A stretch of 64,000 nucleotides of DNA from the NCBI GenBank assembly GCA_963210315.1, contig OY723318.1:1612001-1676000 (forward strand). The letters are read 5' to 3'. Shown here one piece after another: positions 49,233 through 58,853 of the stretch. Every line of letters begins with the position of its first letter. Position 1 is the stretch's first letter. A program made the position numbers and the translations under genes. A model generated the notes under the pieces. That model made no database searches. It worked only from the letters and a program-made list of their open reading frames with translations, and was not told the origin of the DNA. Source of the stretch: Rhynchopus euleeides. Taxonomy: Eukaryota; Euglenozoa; Diplonemea; Diplonemida; Diplonemidae.

Positions 49233-49993
49233 GTGCTAGATCACGGTTTGTTACGACAGAGCGACCAGAGCAGACTTCGACGCAGGTGCTAGATCACCGA
49301 ATTTTTTACGACAGAGCGATCAGAGCAGACTCGACGTAGGTGCTAGATCACCGCCTTTTACCACAGAGCGACCAGAGCAGACTTCGACGCAGGTGCTAGA
49401 TCACCGAATTTTTTACGACAGAGCGATCAGAGCAGACTCGACGTAGGTGCTAGATCACCCCTTTTACCACAGAGCGACCAGAGCAGACTTCGACGCAGGT
49501 GCTAGATCACCGAATTTTTTACGACAGAGCGATCAGAGCAGACTCGACGTAGGTGCTAGATCACCGCCTTTTACCACAGAGCGACCAGAGCAGACTTCGA
49601 CGCAGGTGCTAGATCACCGAATTTTTTACGACAGAGCGATCAGAGCAGACTCGACGTAGGTGCTAGATCACCCCTTTTACCACAGAGCGACCAGAGCAGA
49701 CTTCGACGCAGGTGCTAGATCACCGAATTTTTTACGACAGAGCGATCAGAGCAGACTCGACGTAGGTGCTAGATCACCCCTTTTACCACAGAGCGACCAG
49801 AGCAGACTTCGACGCAGGTGCTAAATCACCGAGTTTTTTACGACAGAGCGATCAGAGCAGACTCGACGTAGGTGCTAGATCACCGCTTTTTACCACAGAG
49901 CGACCAGAGCAGACTTCGACGCAGGTGCTAGATCACCGAATTTTTCTACGACAGAGCGATCAGAGCAGACTCGACGCAGGTGCTAGATCACCC
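49233..49993 (+). repeat. ~53/54-bp tandem array leading into the gag-like ORF
   Basis: Fourteen or so units of GTGCTAGATCACCG, then TTTTTTACGACAGAGCGATC, then AGAGCAGACTCGACGTAG. They alternate with a variant having TTTTACCACAGAGCGACC and TTCGACGCAG, so the higher-order unit is about 107 bp. The last unit ends directly at ATG 49994. It is probably the 5' untranslated or promoter region of the VIPER-like element, as monomeric arrays are in several retroelements. Confidence 0.9.
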
Positions 49994-51109
49994 ATGTCGG
50001 ACATGCACCCCCACGACATGGACTGGTTGGGGGTGCCAGTCGTGACGGGGTACGGGGATCCGGAAGTGGCAGTGGACACCTGCGTGTTCACGCCACACTG
50101 CCAGGCGGAGCACACCTCGCGGGGAAGGGGCCATTGCAGCACTTGCGGGCGGGCGGCCTGTAAGACCTGCATCCGGGCTTTCCTCCCGAAAAACGTGTCT
50201 GGGGATTTTGTGCAGGGTTTGGGGGAACCGACGTGGGTGTGCCCGATGTGCGCGATGGAGCAACATCGCGACAATCCCCCGGGGGACACTCGGGATCCCG
50301 ACTCCCTGTCCCTCTCGGAGGACCCCCACGACGCGTCGCTGGGGGCGTCGGACGACGAGTCGTCGCTGAGGCAGCCGGGTGTCGACACACAGGGGGAACT
50401 GCGCGCGACGATCGCCGCTTTGGCAAAACGGGTGGACACGCTAGAGCGCGAGAAGCCCCCCCTCCTTTTGCGGATCCAGCAACTGGAGTTTGAGACTAAA
50501 AATCTCAAAAAGCAGCTGGGGGCCACCCTGGCACCGGAGTTCTCGCCTCACACAGTGGGGACATGGCGGGACCTGGAGGTGCCCGCGATCCGGGAGAAGA
50601 TCCGGGACAGATGCAGGAAGGCCTTCAGGGAAGACGCCCTGCCCGTGAACATCGAGGACGCGAAGGCGTACGAGTACGACGTCGCACAGTATCTCAGCAC
50701 ACTGACGAACACACTGGACCTCATCACCGACGGCGAACCCCCGAAGGAGGGCATCATCCGCATGCTGCACTCCAACATCAACCAGCTGACAGGGATTACG
50801 CAGCTGGGGCTGTACGGCCCGAAGCACCGGAGGGAGTACGTGGCGAGGGCTGAAATCATCGCGCCAAAGGATTTCTCGGAGACGGCCCAGCGGCGCCTGC
50901 TGAAAGGAGTGGCTGAAGAGGCAAAGAAGGAGGGGGAGCACCGCGGACGGGACGGGGACAGGAGGGACCGTGACTACCGGAACTCACGCCAGCAGAGGTC
51001 CGTCCCGGCCCACAGCCGCGACAGGAAGCAGGCAGCACCACCTACGACTCGCGATCGTGACTGGGACAGAAAGGCGCCGGGCGGAAAGCCGGGAAAGGAC
51101 CGGCAGTGA
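49994..51109 (+). CDS. Gag-like protein of the VIPER-like element
   Basis: 371 residues from ATG 49994 (the frame also runs back into the tandem array). About 30-90 is a treble-clef-like zinc region (HCSTCGRAACKTCIRAF, WVCPMC), unlike the CCHC knuckle of most gags. Then an acidic Ser/Asp stretch, a coiled coil (about 140-175: LAKRVDTLEREKPPLLLRIQ) and a helical body (180-310). The C-terminus is extremely Arg/Asp/Lys-rich (RDRDYRNSRQQRSVP), likely for RNA binding. It stops at TGA 51107-51109, and the recombinase follows in the same frame. Confidence 0.75.
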   Translation: MSDMHPHDMDWLGVPVVTGYGDPEVAVDTCVFTPHCQAEHTSRGRGHCSTCGRAACKTCIRAFLPKNVSGDFVQGLGEPTWVCPMCAMEQHRDNPPGDTRDPDSLSLSEDPHDASLGASDDESSLRQPGVDTQGELRATIAALAKRVDTLEREKPPLLLRIQQLEFETKNLKKQLGATLAPEFSPHTVGTWRDLEVPAIREKIRDRCRKAFREDALPVNIEDAKAYEYDVAQYLSTLTNTLDLITDGEPPKEGIIRMLHSNINQLTGITQLGLYGPKHRREYVARAEIIAPKDFSETAQRRLLKGVAEEAKKEGEHRGRDGDRRDRDYRNSRQQRSVPAHSRDRKQAAPPTTRDRDWDRKAPGGKPGKDRQ

Positions 51110-51145
51110 CTGGCCTTGAGGCCGGTCCCTCCACCTCCCGCACCG

Positions 51146-52069
51146 ATGCAGCGGGAAGCAACAGAACCCCCCCTGACAACAACTCAGCGAGAGAAGATTT
51201 TAAGATCGGCAAGGCAGACACTGGCGGACTGCCTCTCGGAGTCATATTGGCGCAGCATCAGGAGCTGTTACAGACGGTACCGAAGGTTCAAGGAAAACTG
51301 GGAAAAGGGGAGGGGGCGGATCTCCCACGACATGGCAATCATCCTCTGGACGGCAAAACTCCGATGCATCGACTCGAGGACACGGAGCACAGCGCTGCAG
51401 TACACGGTCAACATCGGAGCGGCACTGAAGCGGTACGAGGGGGTGCAGCTCGGGGAGAGCCAGGAACTCATGGATTACAGAAGGGGACTCAAGAAACAGG
51501 GTGCTCTGCGGGCCCAGCAGCAGAAGCCCCCTGCGACGGCCCCGGAGGTGGAAGACATCATCGAAGCGGAGAGGCGGAGTTTAGTACAGCTGGCCATCTC
51601 AATCTGCTGGGCGGGGGCGGCGCGTCTGGCAGACGTGCGGGGTTTGTTGGCGAAGGAGGTGCGTATCCGGGCGGACGGGGTGGTGGCGGTGCAGTGGTGC
51701 AACACAAAGGGGGACCCATGGAAGCTCGGTCGTTTCACGGGTCTGGAGCTGCCACCAAAACAGCTCGGATGTCTCCGCCGCCTCCTGTCATCCACAACGA
51801 GCCCCCTGCAGTGCCTTTTCGAGGGGGTGTCTTACCACAAGGTGGCGAGGGCGGTGAAACGCATCAACCCTGCTCTGACCCCACATTCACTACGTCGGGG
51901 AGCGATACATCATTTGGCCCTGCAGGGGACGCCGTTGGACGACATCCAAACACTGAGCAGACACGCAACAAAGGAGGCCATGTTGAGGTACTGCCCGACA
52001 GCGGCGCTGGAGCAGGTGTCACGCACGGCAGCCACGTCCCGAAAAATGCGCGGAACGGGGACACAGTGA
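51146..52069 (+). CDS. Tyrosine recombinase of the VIPER-like element
   Basis: 307 residues from ATG 51146; the same frame is open back to the gag TGA. An N-terminal helical core-binding part (about 15-110) precedes the catalytic domain. Catalytic signatures are the first Arg in GAARLADVRGLL, HSLRRGAIHHLAL (HxxR), SRHATKEAMLRY (second His and the nucleophile Tyr in RYCPT). All five expected residues appear present. It would integrate circular cDNA without target duplication. Its stop (52067-52069) overlaps the RT frame. Confidence 0.85.
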   Translation: MQREATEPPLTTTQREKILRSARQTLADCLSESYWRSIRSCYRRYRRFKENWEKGRGRISHDMAIILWTAKLRCIDSRTRSTALQYTVNIGAALKRYEGVQLGESQELMDYRRGLKKQGALRAQQQKPPATAPEVEDIIEAERRSLVQLAISICWAGAARLADVRGLLAKEVRIRADGVVAVQWCNTKGDPWKLGRFTGLELPPKQLGCLRRLLSSTTSPLQCLFEGVSYHKVARAVKRINPALTPHSLRRGAIHHLALQGTPLDDIQTLSRHATKEAMLRYCPTAALEQVSRTAATSRKMRGTGTQ

Positions 52070-53811
52070 CCAATCACCTTCTGCGGGCAAAGATCCCCTC
52101 GCTGTCCTGGCTACCTAGAACGCGAAAGTACGTGAGGGACGGCAGCATTCCACCAGAGGGGTCACAGGAGCAGGTCGATGCCTCGGGTCTGCATGACGAC
52201 ACGTTTGGGCCTGGCCTGGACACGCTGTACGACGACTGCTTCGCAGTGAGGGTATCATCTCGGAGGGCGCGGCCCCCCGCCACTAGATCCACACCGGCGC
52301 CGGGCACGGACTACATCGCGCCGATCTGCAGCAGTTTCTTGAACCTCGACAGGCTGCGGGAGCTGGACACCACAGGGGAGCTTGACGGCGTCCTCGACAT
52401 GATCACGGACCCCGCGGCATTCTACTCGAAGTTCATCCCGGGTGCCATCAAGCGGATTAAATCACAGCCCGACGCGTGCGACAAAGTCTCAAGACATCTG
52501 CGGACACACCTCAGCGCTTTGATCGGTTTCGAAGTCCTCGAGACCGCCCCGCAGAGTTTGGTGCTGCACGCATTCACAGTGCCAAAGAAGTCGGGGGGTT
52601 TGCGTTTCGTGCTGGATGGAAGACCACTCAACGCCCTCATGACGCACCCATTCGACATGCGCCTCCCTCCGATCACCGACGTGATAGATCAAATTACATC
52701 GCACAGCTGGGCAGCACTGGCTGATGGGAAGAGCTGGTTCTACCAGTTTCCCGTGCACCCGGAAATCCGCGAATACTTCGGGGTGAACGTGGGTGACCGT
52801 CGAGGGGATTATGTCCGCACACGTCTGAAAGCGTTGTGCATGGGGTGGTCATTCGCACCCTGCATCGCGCACCGCTCCGCCCGGGTCCTCCTGCCACAGG
52901 AAGAGGGGGCCACGTGGGTGGATAACTTCATTGTGTTGGGGGGGTCGGAGGAAGGAGTACAGAGTTCGTTTGACGCTTTCCTCCACCGGTGCGCCGAGAC
53001 CAACGCTGTGATGAACCTCGATGACCCAGACTACGGGCACCCGGTGCAGCGATTCACCTCGTTCGGGATCGCGTTCGATCTGAGAAACCACCGCTACAGA
53101 TCAGACGAATCATGGCTGGAGAAGTTCCTGTCGGGGACAGAGTTGAGGGCAGTTGTCGGGGGGAAGCCCGCTACACCAAGAGAGATCTTCAAAGTCGTGG
53201 GGGGTTTGGTGTGGCATGCCTACACGACGAAGGCCCACCTGTGTTTCCTCCCGTCAACCCTGACTTTCATGAAGGACATTGCAGCTGCCTCAGTCGATGA
53301 CCGGGGCGCGTGGGATCGCCAGGTGGCGGTCCGACCCTCAGTGCGAGCCGAGATCAAGATGCGTACTCACCGCATGCGGGCCAACTTTTGGGTACTTCGA
53401 CCGCCGACGGACGCAGTAACAGTGTGGTCTGACGCGTCATCGACGCGCTGGGGGGTTCTCATCGACACAGCCGCTCCGCTCGTGGCATACGAAGATTTCC
53501 AGGGGCCGAGTTCCGGGCACCACATATACCTGAAGGAGGCACACGCGGCGCGCCAGGCAGTACGCCTTACCGCCCTACACTATACGAACAAGCGGGTACG
53601 TCTGATGGTCGACAACCTACCCCTCGTGCACTCAATACAGCGGGGGCATTCGTCATCGTTCGTGGCAAACGGAATACTTGCGGATCTCTTCACGGTTGCA
53701 CAGGGCGCTGAGCTCTGCATCGAATGCATGTGGGTCCCAACTGATGAGCAGAAAGCAGATCAGTACACCCGGGGGTCGTCATCAGAGCACTACGTCCGCA
53801 TTCCGCCCTAG
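52066..53811 (+). CDS. Reverse transcriptase-RNase H of the VIPER-like element
   Basis: Frame 1 overlaps the recombinase and is open far upstream, so the true start is uncertain; GTG 52066 or a -1 shift are options. RT segments: HAFTVPKKSGGLRFVLDGRP, motif A AALADGKSWFYQFPV, motif B-like ALCMGWSFAPCIAHRSA, motif C TWVDNFIVLGG. The second Asp of the usual xxDD is Asn here. The thumb/connection region is followed by RNase H: VWSDASSTRWGVLI (Asp), YLKEAHAARQAV (Glu), LMVDNLPLVHSI (Asp), DEQKADQYTRG (Asp), a complete quartet. About 582 residues. The motif C substitution may mean reduced activity or a lineage variant. Confidence 0.82.
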   Translation: MTNHLLRAKIPSLSWLPRTRKYVRDGSIPPEGSQEQVDASGLHDDTFGPGLDTLYDDCFAVRVSSRRARPPATRSTPAPGTDYIAPICSSFLNLDRLRELDTTGELDGVLDMITDPAAFYSKFIPGAIKRIKSQPDACDKVSRHLRTHLSALIGFEVLETAPQSLVLHAFTVPKKSGGLRFVLDGRPLNALMTHPFDMRLPPITDVIDQITSHSWAALADGKSWFYQFPVHPEIREYFGVNVGDRRGDYVRTRLKALCMGWSFAPCIAHRSARVLLPQEEGATWVDNFIVLGGSEEGVQSSFDAFLHRCAETNAVMNLDDPDYGHPVQRFTSFGIAFDLRNHRYRSDESWLEKFLSGTELRAVVGGKPATPREIFKVVGGLVWHAYTTKAHLCFLPSTLTFMKDIAAASVDDRGAWDRQVAVRPSVRAEIKMRTHRMRANFWVLRPPTDAVTVWSDASSTRWGVLIDTAAPLVAYEDFQGPSSGHHIYLKEAHAARQAVRLTALHYTNKRVRLMVDNLPLVHSIQRGHSSSFVANGILADLFTVAQGAELCIECMWVPTDEQKADQYTRGSSSEHYVRIPP

Positions 53812-53873
53812 ACTCCACCGGCCATCTAACAAAACGCGTGGCGTCCCTTGGCCCAAGGGCCCTCAGGGTCCTA

Positions 53874-54331
53874 GGTGGAAGCGATCAATGCAAAAATCAT
53901 CTGAAAGGAAGACTCGAGAGACTGCTGCTGTATTTTGGTAAAACACACCCCGTGTGGTAGAGAAAATACGGCAAGAGTCTCGGTGGGTCGGAAGAGCAGA
54001 TGGTTCCCGCAACAGCTCCCGGGGAGCGGCGGGTATTTCGCATAGGATGCCGGATGTGTGAACACGTTTGTGCGGTTTGCCCTGTGTTGTGTGAACATAT
54101 GTGTATGTGTGTGTGTATGCTCCACCCAACCCGACACATTTTCTGTACTTCAGACAGGTAAGGTCACTCGACACGCGGGGGGGGGGGTTTTTTGTTGTGT
54201 GTTTTTTCTGCCAGCCGACATCACTAGCGCCAGCGAGAAAAAAAAACGCGTGACGAGTGACGGGTTGAGGTGGAAGCGATCAATGCAAAAATCATCTGAA
54301 AGGAAGACTCGAGAGACTGCTGCTGTATTTT
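53874..54331 (+). repeat. Composite: box - SL-like repeat copy B - box
   Basis: The 62-63-bp box (GTGGAAGCGATCAATGCAAA .. CTGCTGCTGTATTTT) occurs at 53874-53936 and again at 54269-54331 in direct orientation. It flanks copy B of the 300-bp repeat (53936-54238, ending in A8). Copy B carries the SL-like core with GTAAGG at 54158. The direct flanking boxes look like a long target duplication or terminal repeats. Confidence 0.8.
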
Positions 54332-55184
54332 ACCCTTTTCTTCGTGTCCGAGTGCTGCCATCCTCCCCGTCCCCTCCCCCAGGACACCACCCTGCACTGT
54401 ACCCTTGCAAATGAACCGAAAAACCAGCAGGGACAGCAATGTGTTGCCCATCATGGGCATACAGGCCTGTTTTGGGTTCCTCTTGATGTCCAAAGAAGGA
54501 AGGGTGTGTGTGTGTGTGAATACAAAGCAACTGCACCACACACACACACGCACACACTCGCGCTATGAGCCGCAAACATACCCCCCGATGGGGGCAGAGC
54601 CGATGATGCTGCCCTTTTTTCAGCTTGTCTTCTTCGAAAAGCTGGGAAAATGCAGGAACAAAACTGCCCCCTTCAGCACCCTCGTAGTGGAGACCTCCCT
54701 CCCCCCCCCCCCGAAGGCGGAGTTCTTTTTCCAAGTTCTTCCAGGATTTTTCGCCAGGGCCCATCGGGGGGGGGGGGGGGCGAGGGGGTATTTCTTCTTC
54801 ATATCACCGTTGAATCACGCAAGGCAGCCGCGTTCCTGCCCCTATCTCCTCCTCGGGTGTCTGTGTGTGCGATCGCTTCCCAATGCCCCCCTTTCAAGGG
54901 TGACTCCAATGTCCGTTGAACCCATCGATCATCACAGACGGGTTGGTTTTTATTATTTACGCTCGCCCGGAGCGCACGTCACGTCTATCCGGATAAGTCA
55001 ACCGATCTGGGGCTGGCCGTTGTGACATTTGAAGCGATTCGGAAATCATCGGAACCCCGAGGGCTGATGGAGCTGGGGTGCTGTGTGGGGGGTGGGTGGA
55101 CCTCTATTGACTCTATGTGACGTGAAGTGGGGTGTTGGTGGGACTTGACTTGATTTCTGACTCTCTCTTCACCCCCCCCCCCTA
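54332..55184. other. Spacer
   Basis: 853 bp without a gene. CA/GT microsatellites at about 54501-54515 and 54537-54557, C12 at about 54700-54712, G16 at about 54766-54782. Confidence 0.45.
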
Positions 55185-56336
55185 GGGGGGGTCAAATGCC
55201 ACCCTTTTACGTGGACAAACACGATTTTTCAAAAAACCGGCGCAGAGGCCCCAAAGCCCCCGTAAACCCTCCAAACCCCCCCAGATCGGTCCGGAAACCC
55301 ATCGAACCCCACTTTTCCACCATTCCGGGCACCTCAGGTGCCCGAATTGGGGTACCTAAATTTTGTGCCACCGTTTGGTACCGTACAGTGCCACTGTGTG
55401 GGAGGTTGGAAAAGAAAATGCCCCAACACACCACATCTGAGGGTTGCAATGCATGTTGCTTGCCAACCACGTCATCCGGTGGGTGTCAGGCGCTATGTAG
55501 GTGGCATTAGCCAGGTCTTCGATGAGTTCTGGCTTGTATATGTACCTCCCTGCCACCATGCACCGGGAGGCTGCCTGTAGGTACGGAACAAGTCCAGATG
55601 GTCGTGTGATTCCTGTGCAGCAGTGCTCCACAACCGGGATGTGTTGACAACGACTGTTGCAACACGAGCTGTACATTCCGGGAACACACGAAGTGCGCTG
55701 TCGTGGTACCCATTGTGCCAGAATTGGTAGTTGCTGCGGTCTACTTTGCCTGGCCCAAGAGCACTGGTACTGAACGGTGCAATATGCGTGGCGAGGTGAA
55801 TGCAACGGAAGGGCGCAAAGTCAATACAGCTCTCGGATGGCGGGTGGTGGTGCCACTAGTGTGTGACGTTCACTCGAGGATACAACGCATCACAATGAAT
55901 CAGCAACCGTGGACCGAGTACAATACGCTCTCTGTGGCTGGTGTGGGGGACAAAGGCAGTGCCTGTGCCGCAGGCAGGGAGGTACATATACAAGCCAGAA
56001 CACATCGAAGACCTGGCTCATGCCACCTACATAGCGCCTGACACCCACCGGATGACGTGGTTGGCAAGCAACATGCATTGCAACCCTCAGATGTGGTGTG
56101 TTGGGGCATTTTCTTTTCCAACCTCCCACACAGTGGCACTGTCCGGTACCAAACGGTGGCACAAAATTTAGGTACCCCAATTCGGGCACCTGAGGTGCCC
56201 GGAATGGTGGAAAAGTGGGGTTCGATGGGTTTCCGGACCGATCTGGGGGGGTTTGGAGGGTTTACGGGGGCTTTGGGGCCTCTGCGCCGGTTTTTTGAAA
56301 AATCGTGTTTGTCACCCCCATGCATTTGACCCCCCC
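55185..56336. mobile_element. Large foldback element (1152 bp) with TA target duplication
   Basis: Arms 55185-55554 and 55973-56336 are inverted copies (high identity, few indels) around a 418-bp loop. The ends read GGGGGGGTCAAATGC and the complement, flanked by TA on both sides. Each arm, read toward its outer end, keeps a frame of about 64-76 codons (IAPDTHRMTWLASNMHCNPQ and onward, ending GTKRWHKI) with a few amino-acid differences. I do not recognise it. No transposase is identified, so it is presumably non-autonomous. Confidence 0.8.
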
Positions 56337-57285
56337 TACCCCCCCCCCCTCCTGCCCCCAAAAACAAGTGTAAGCTACGAGTAACGAAGCTTTGAACGAT
56401 TTTTGAACGATTTTTGGCCGTGCTCGTAGCATTCCCCGTTGAGGGGGTCGCTATTTCGTGTTCTCCTGGCCGCACGGAGGCATTGCCTTACGTCGCCTCT
56501 TCCTCTTTTCCTTTGGTGGTGTGTTGGTCTGGCACAGAGGGCGGGACCGTGCTGATATGCACAGTGACGACTCTCCCTTTTGTTTTGTGCCCGCCTCCAC
56601 CGAGATTCGGCTGATGCCTCTCAGACTGGGGGCGGGCGGTCGCCGACCCTTTTCTGTACGAGGTTTTCCACAGGCTGCACACCTGCCCCGCGGCTGTGTG
56701 GCAGTCTTCGCGGAGTGCAATGCGAAGGTCTGGCCTGACGTGGTGTGACTATTTAGACTCCAGGTGTCTCCACCCTTCCTGGTCTGGGGAGCCTCGGTGC
56801 CCAAGCAGTTTTCGGTCATGCCCTGGACCACGGCCGTGCTAGACTCCTGGTGCAGGCACCCGTCATGGTCCGGGGACGGCCCCCCCAGGCAGTTTAACGT
56901 CTTACCCAGGACCTGGTGGTAGCAGAGGTAGGCTTTTCGACAGTTGAACCCCCCCTGCCCACCCCCCCATGCCTCTGGGGCAAGCAACCTTGCGGGCCGG
57001 GTTGGCTCGAAAGGAACGAAAGATTTATGCGCACCACACATGCCCCCGCTCACAGTCGAACGAACCCAAGGTTGCAGCCGTGTCCACCTGCCGCTGGGGG
57101 AGCTGGGGTGCTGTGTAGGGGCAGTTCCACCAAAACAAGAACTCTCTGTCTGTCAGCACAGCAGCCTAAAAAGACCCCCTGATACACACCAGTGTTTTTT
57201 TGTTTTCTTTCGTTTCCTGTTTTGGATCCGACCCTCTTCCAACACCCCAAACACACACATGATATGACTGTGGTCACATCGCCTA
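56337..57285. other. Spacer between foldback elements
   Basis: 949 bp with no convincing gene. GAACGATTTTTGGCCGTG at about 56404-56421 recurs inverted at about 62978-62995. C run and CCTGCCCCC near 56340-56360. Confidence 0.4.
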
Positions 57286-57561
57286 CTGGGGGGGGGGCAA
57301 TTAATCGTGCATAGTCGAATAATCGTGCATAGTCAAATAAATAAAAAACTTTATAAATGCCCAGGGTTTCCCCGACGTGGCTATTTAGCCATTTGGGCCA
57401 AATTTTAGGATTTTTTGAAAATCCGGCGATGGCTAAATAGCCATGGGGTATTTTTTTAGGATTTTTCGGAGGTGGGCCACTAGGAGGGGGTCACAGAGGA
57501 GGGGTGGTCTAAAGGACTTGGGTAGGTCAGCCTGACGGAAGACGACCGGGTAGGTTTTGCG

Positions 57562-57996
57562 TTGGCCGGAGGTATTTTTTGCGCACGCCACCTGTCGTAC
57601 CACACGCCGCGTTCATTCCTATCATCATGCACCCTTGCAGACGCACACGAGTACCTACTGTCCTGGTGCTTGACTGTCAACATGCTTCCAGAAAGGACGC
57701 AAAAGGGTCTTGCGAGCTTTGGCTTTGCACCGAAGAGCAACAGCCGCGTGCAACTCTCCACACTCCGATTCGACTACGGAGCGTACTCAGGGGACCAGGC
57801 TGTGTTGCTTGCACAGTGCAAGGCCCGGAACCTGACATGGAAGAGGCAGAACGCTTCCCGTGCTTTTATGCTCTCTGAGATCAAGGCGTCGGATCTCTCG
57901 AGCCAGCGGGTGTTGGCTGTGCCTCCTCCTCAAACGACACCCCTCCGACGCTCAACTTCTCGTTCTGCTTCTCGTCGCGAAAAACTGATCATTTGA
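57562..57996 (+). CDS. Unidentified frame inside the 2.24-kb element
   Basis: About 144 codons, ending at TGA 57994. Part (about 57640-57900) has coding-like composition (HEYLLSWCLTVNMLPERTQK, ARNLTWKRQNASRAF) with a Ser/Arg-rich tail. It may be the C-terminal end of an element-encoded protein whose rest is lost. No family recognised, and no DDE triad visible. Confidence 0.3.
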   Translation: MAGGIFCARHLSYHTPRSFLSSCTLADAHEYLLSWCLTVNMLPERTQKGLASFGFAPKSNSRVQLSTLRFDYGAYSGDQAVLLAQCKARNLTWKRQNASRAFMLSEIKASDLSSQRVLAVPPPQTTPLRRSTSRSASRREKLII

Positions 57997-58166
57997 ATTC
58001 TGGAGAGACGAGGTAGATAGAGCGTAGCGCCTCATGTGCGTACGCACAAATTGGCCGAGGCCGAGCGCGCCGAAGGCGCGCGAGAAAAAAAATTTTAGGG
58101 GGGGTTGCAGACCAGGCTGTTTTTAGCCACGACTTTTGGCCTCGGTGGCTACTCGGGGAAACCCTG

Positions 58167-58227
58167 TAAATGCCCGTTTCAAAAAGGCACTATTATTATA
58201 ATAGTGCCTTTTTGAAACGGGCATTTA
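58167..58227. repeat. 61-nt perfect palindrome
   Basis: Arms TAAATGCCCGTTTCAAAAAG, then GCACTATTAT, mirrored exactly around one central base. It would extrude as a cruciform or fold to a near loop-less hairpin. Confidence 0.9.
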
Positions 58228-58244
58228 TAAAGTTTTTTCCGCTG

Positions 58245-58666
58245 AATAATCGTGGGGTGCACGATTATTCACTTTTGGCTATTTTCGGTCAGTTCTGCAA
58301 GAAAAATGAGCAATTTTTCCCGCAGAATTTTCAAAGAACCCGTTCTTTTGAATTTTGGGAGCCCGTGCGGATCGTGGTGGGGTCATTTCGACCATGGGAT
58401 GTCTGTCTTCACCCGTGACTGGTCGTCACCATTTTGGCTCATATTCGTCCACATGTCCGGCCTTGTGCCCCCAGTTTCAACACGAAAATGAGCCCATACG
58501 GTGACTGCCAGGAAGGGGTGAAGACAGACACCCCATGGCCAAAATGACCCCACCACGATCCGCACAGATTCCAAATATTCAAACGGACGAGGTTTTTGCG
58601 ATGTTTGTCCACAGAACTGACCAGAAAACTTGCAAAAGTGAATAATCGTGCACCCCACGATTATTC
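58245..58666. repeat. Long inverted repeat with palindromic tips
   Basis: The left arm begins with the palindrome GAATAATCGTG..GCACGATTATTC (58245-58271). The right arm ends with its inverse (58640-58666). Inner matches include GTGCGGATCGTGGTGGGGTC with its complement near 58545-58565, and TGTCTGTCTTCACCC with GGGTGAAGACAGACA. Identity is lower toward the centre. Confidence 0.75.
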
Positions 58667-58853
58667 CCCCCCGTCAACTTTTTGCCTTTTTTTGGGGCCC
58701 CTCAATTCAGGGATAGTGGGTGACTTTCCAAATTCTGCAAAAAAGCCGGTTTTTGCCGGTTTTCCCGTTTTTCGTTTTTTGGCGCCGTTTTGGCGTTTCC
58801 TGTCCATGCATGGGGTGAGCGGGGCACCTGCCCGCATCCCGACTTTGGTTGCT

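Larger units (their letters stand above)
49233..53873 (+). mobile_element. Tyrosine-recombinase retroelement, VIPER-like
   Basis: Gag-like, tyrosine recombinase and RT-RNase H frames follow one another on the + strand over 3.8 kb, preceded by the tandem array. The recombinase between gag and RT is the reverse of DIRS/Ngaro order and matches my memory of trypanosomatid VIPER. The element is bracketed by direct copies (A and B) of the 300-bp SL-like repeat, which might be its terminal repeats or coincidental neighbours. A short inverted word (TTGGCCCAAGGGCC) sits near the 3' end (53850-53863). Confidence 0.75.

Noticed and set aside
49233-49993. CRISPR-like array of regularly spaced repeats
   Set aside because: Units are contiguous 53/54-bp tandem repeats with no unique spacers, in a eukaryotic retroelement context and without cas genes.
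51106-52066. Treating the RT frame upstream of 52066 as coding over the whole recombinase
   Set aside because: The recombinase frame carries all catalytic residues; the overlapping part of the RT frame is Gly/Arg-rich with no domain.
58427-58445. CCATTTTGGCTCA-like word resembling the dinoflagellate spliced leader
   Set aside because: Only about 13 bases match, no donor follows, and the euglenozoan-type SL match at 49030 is far better.
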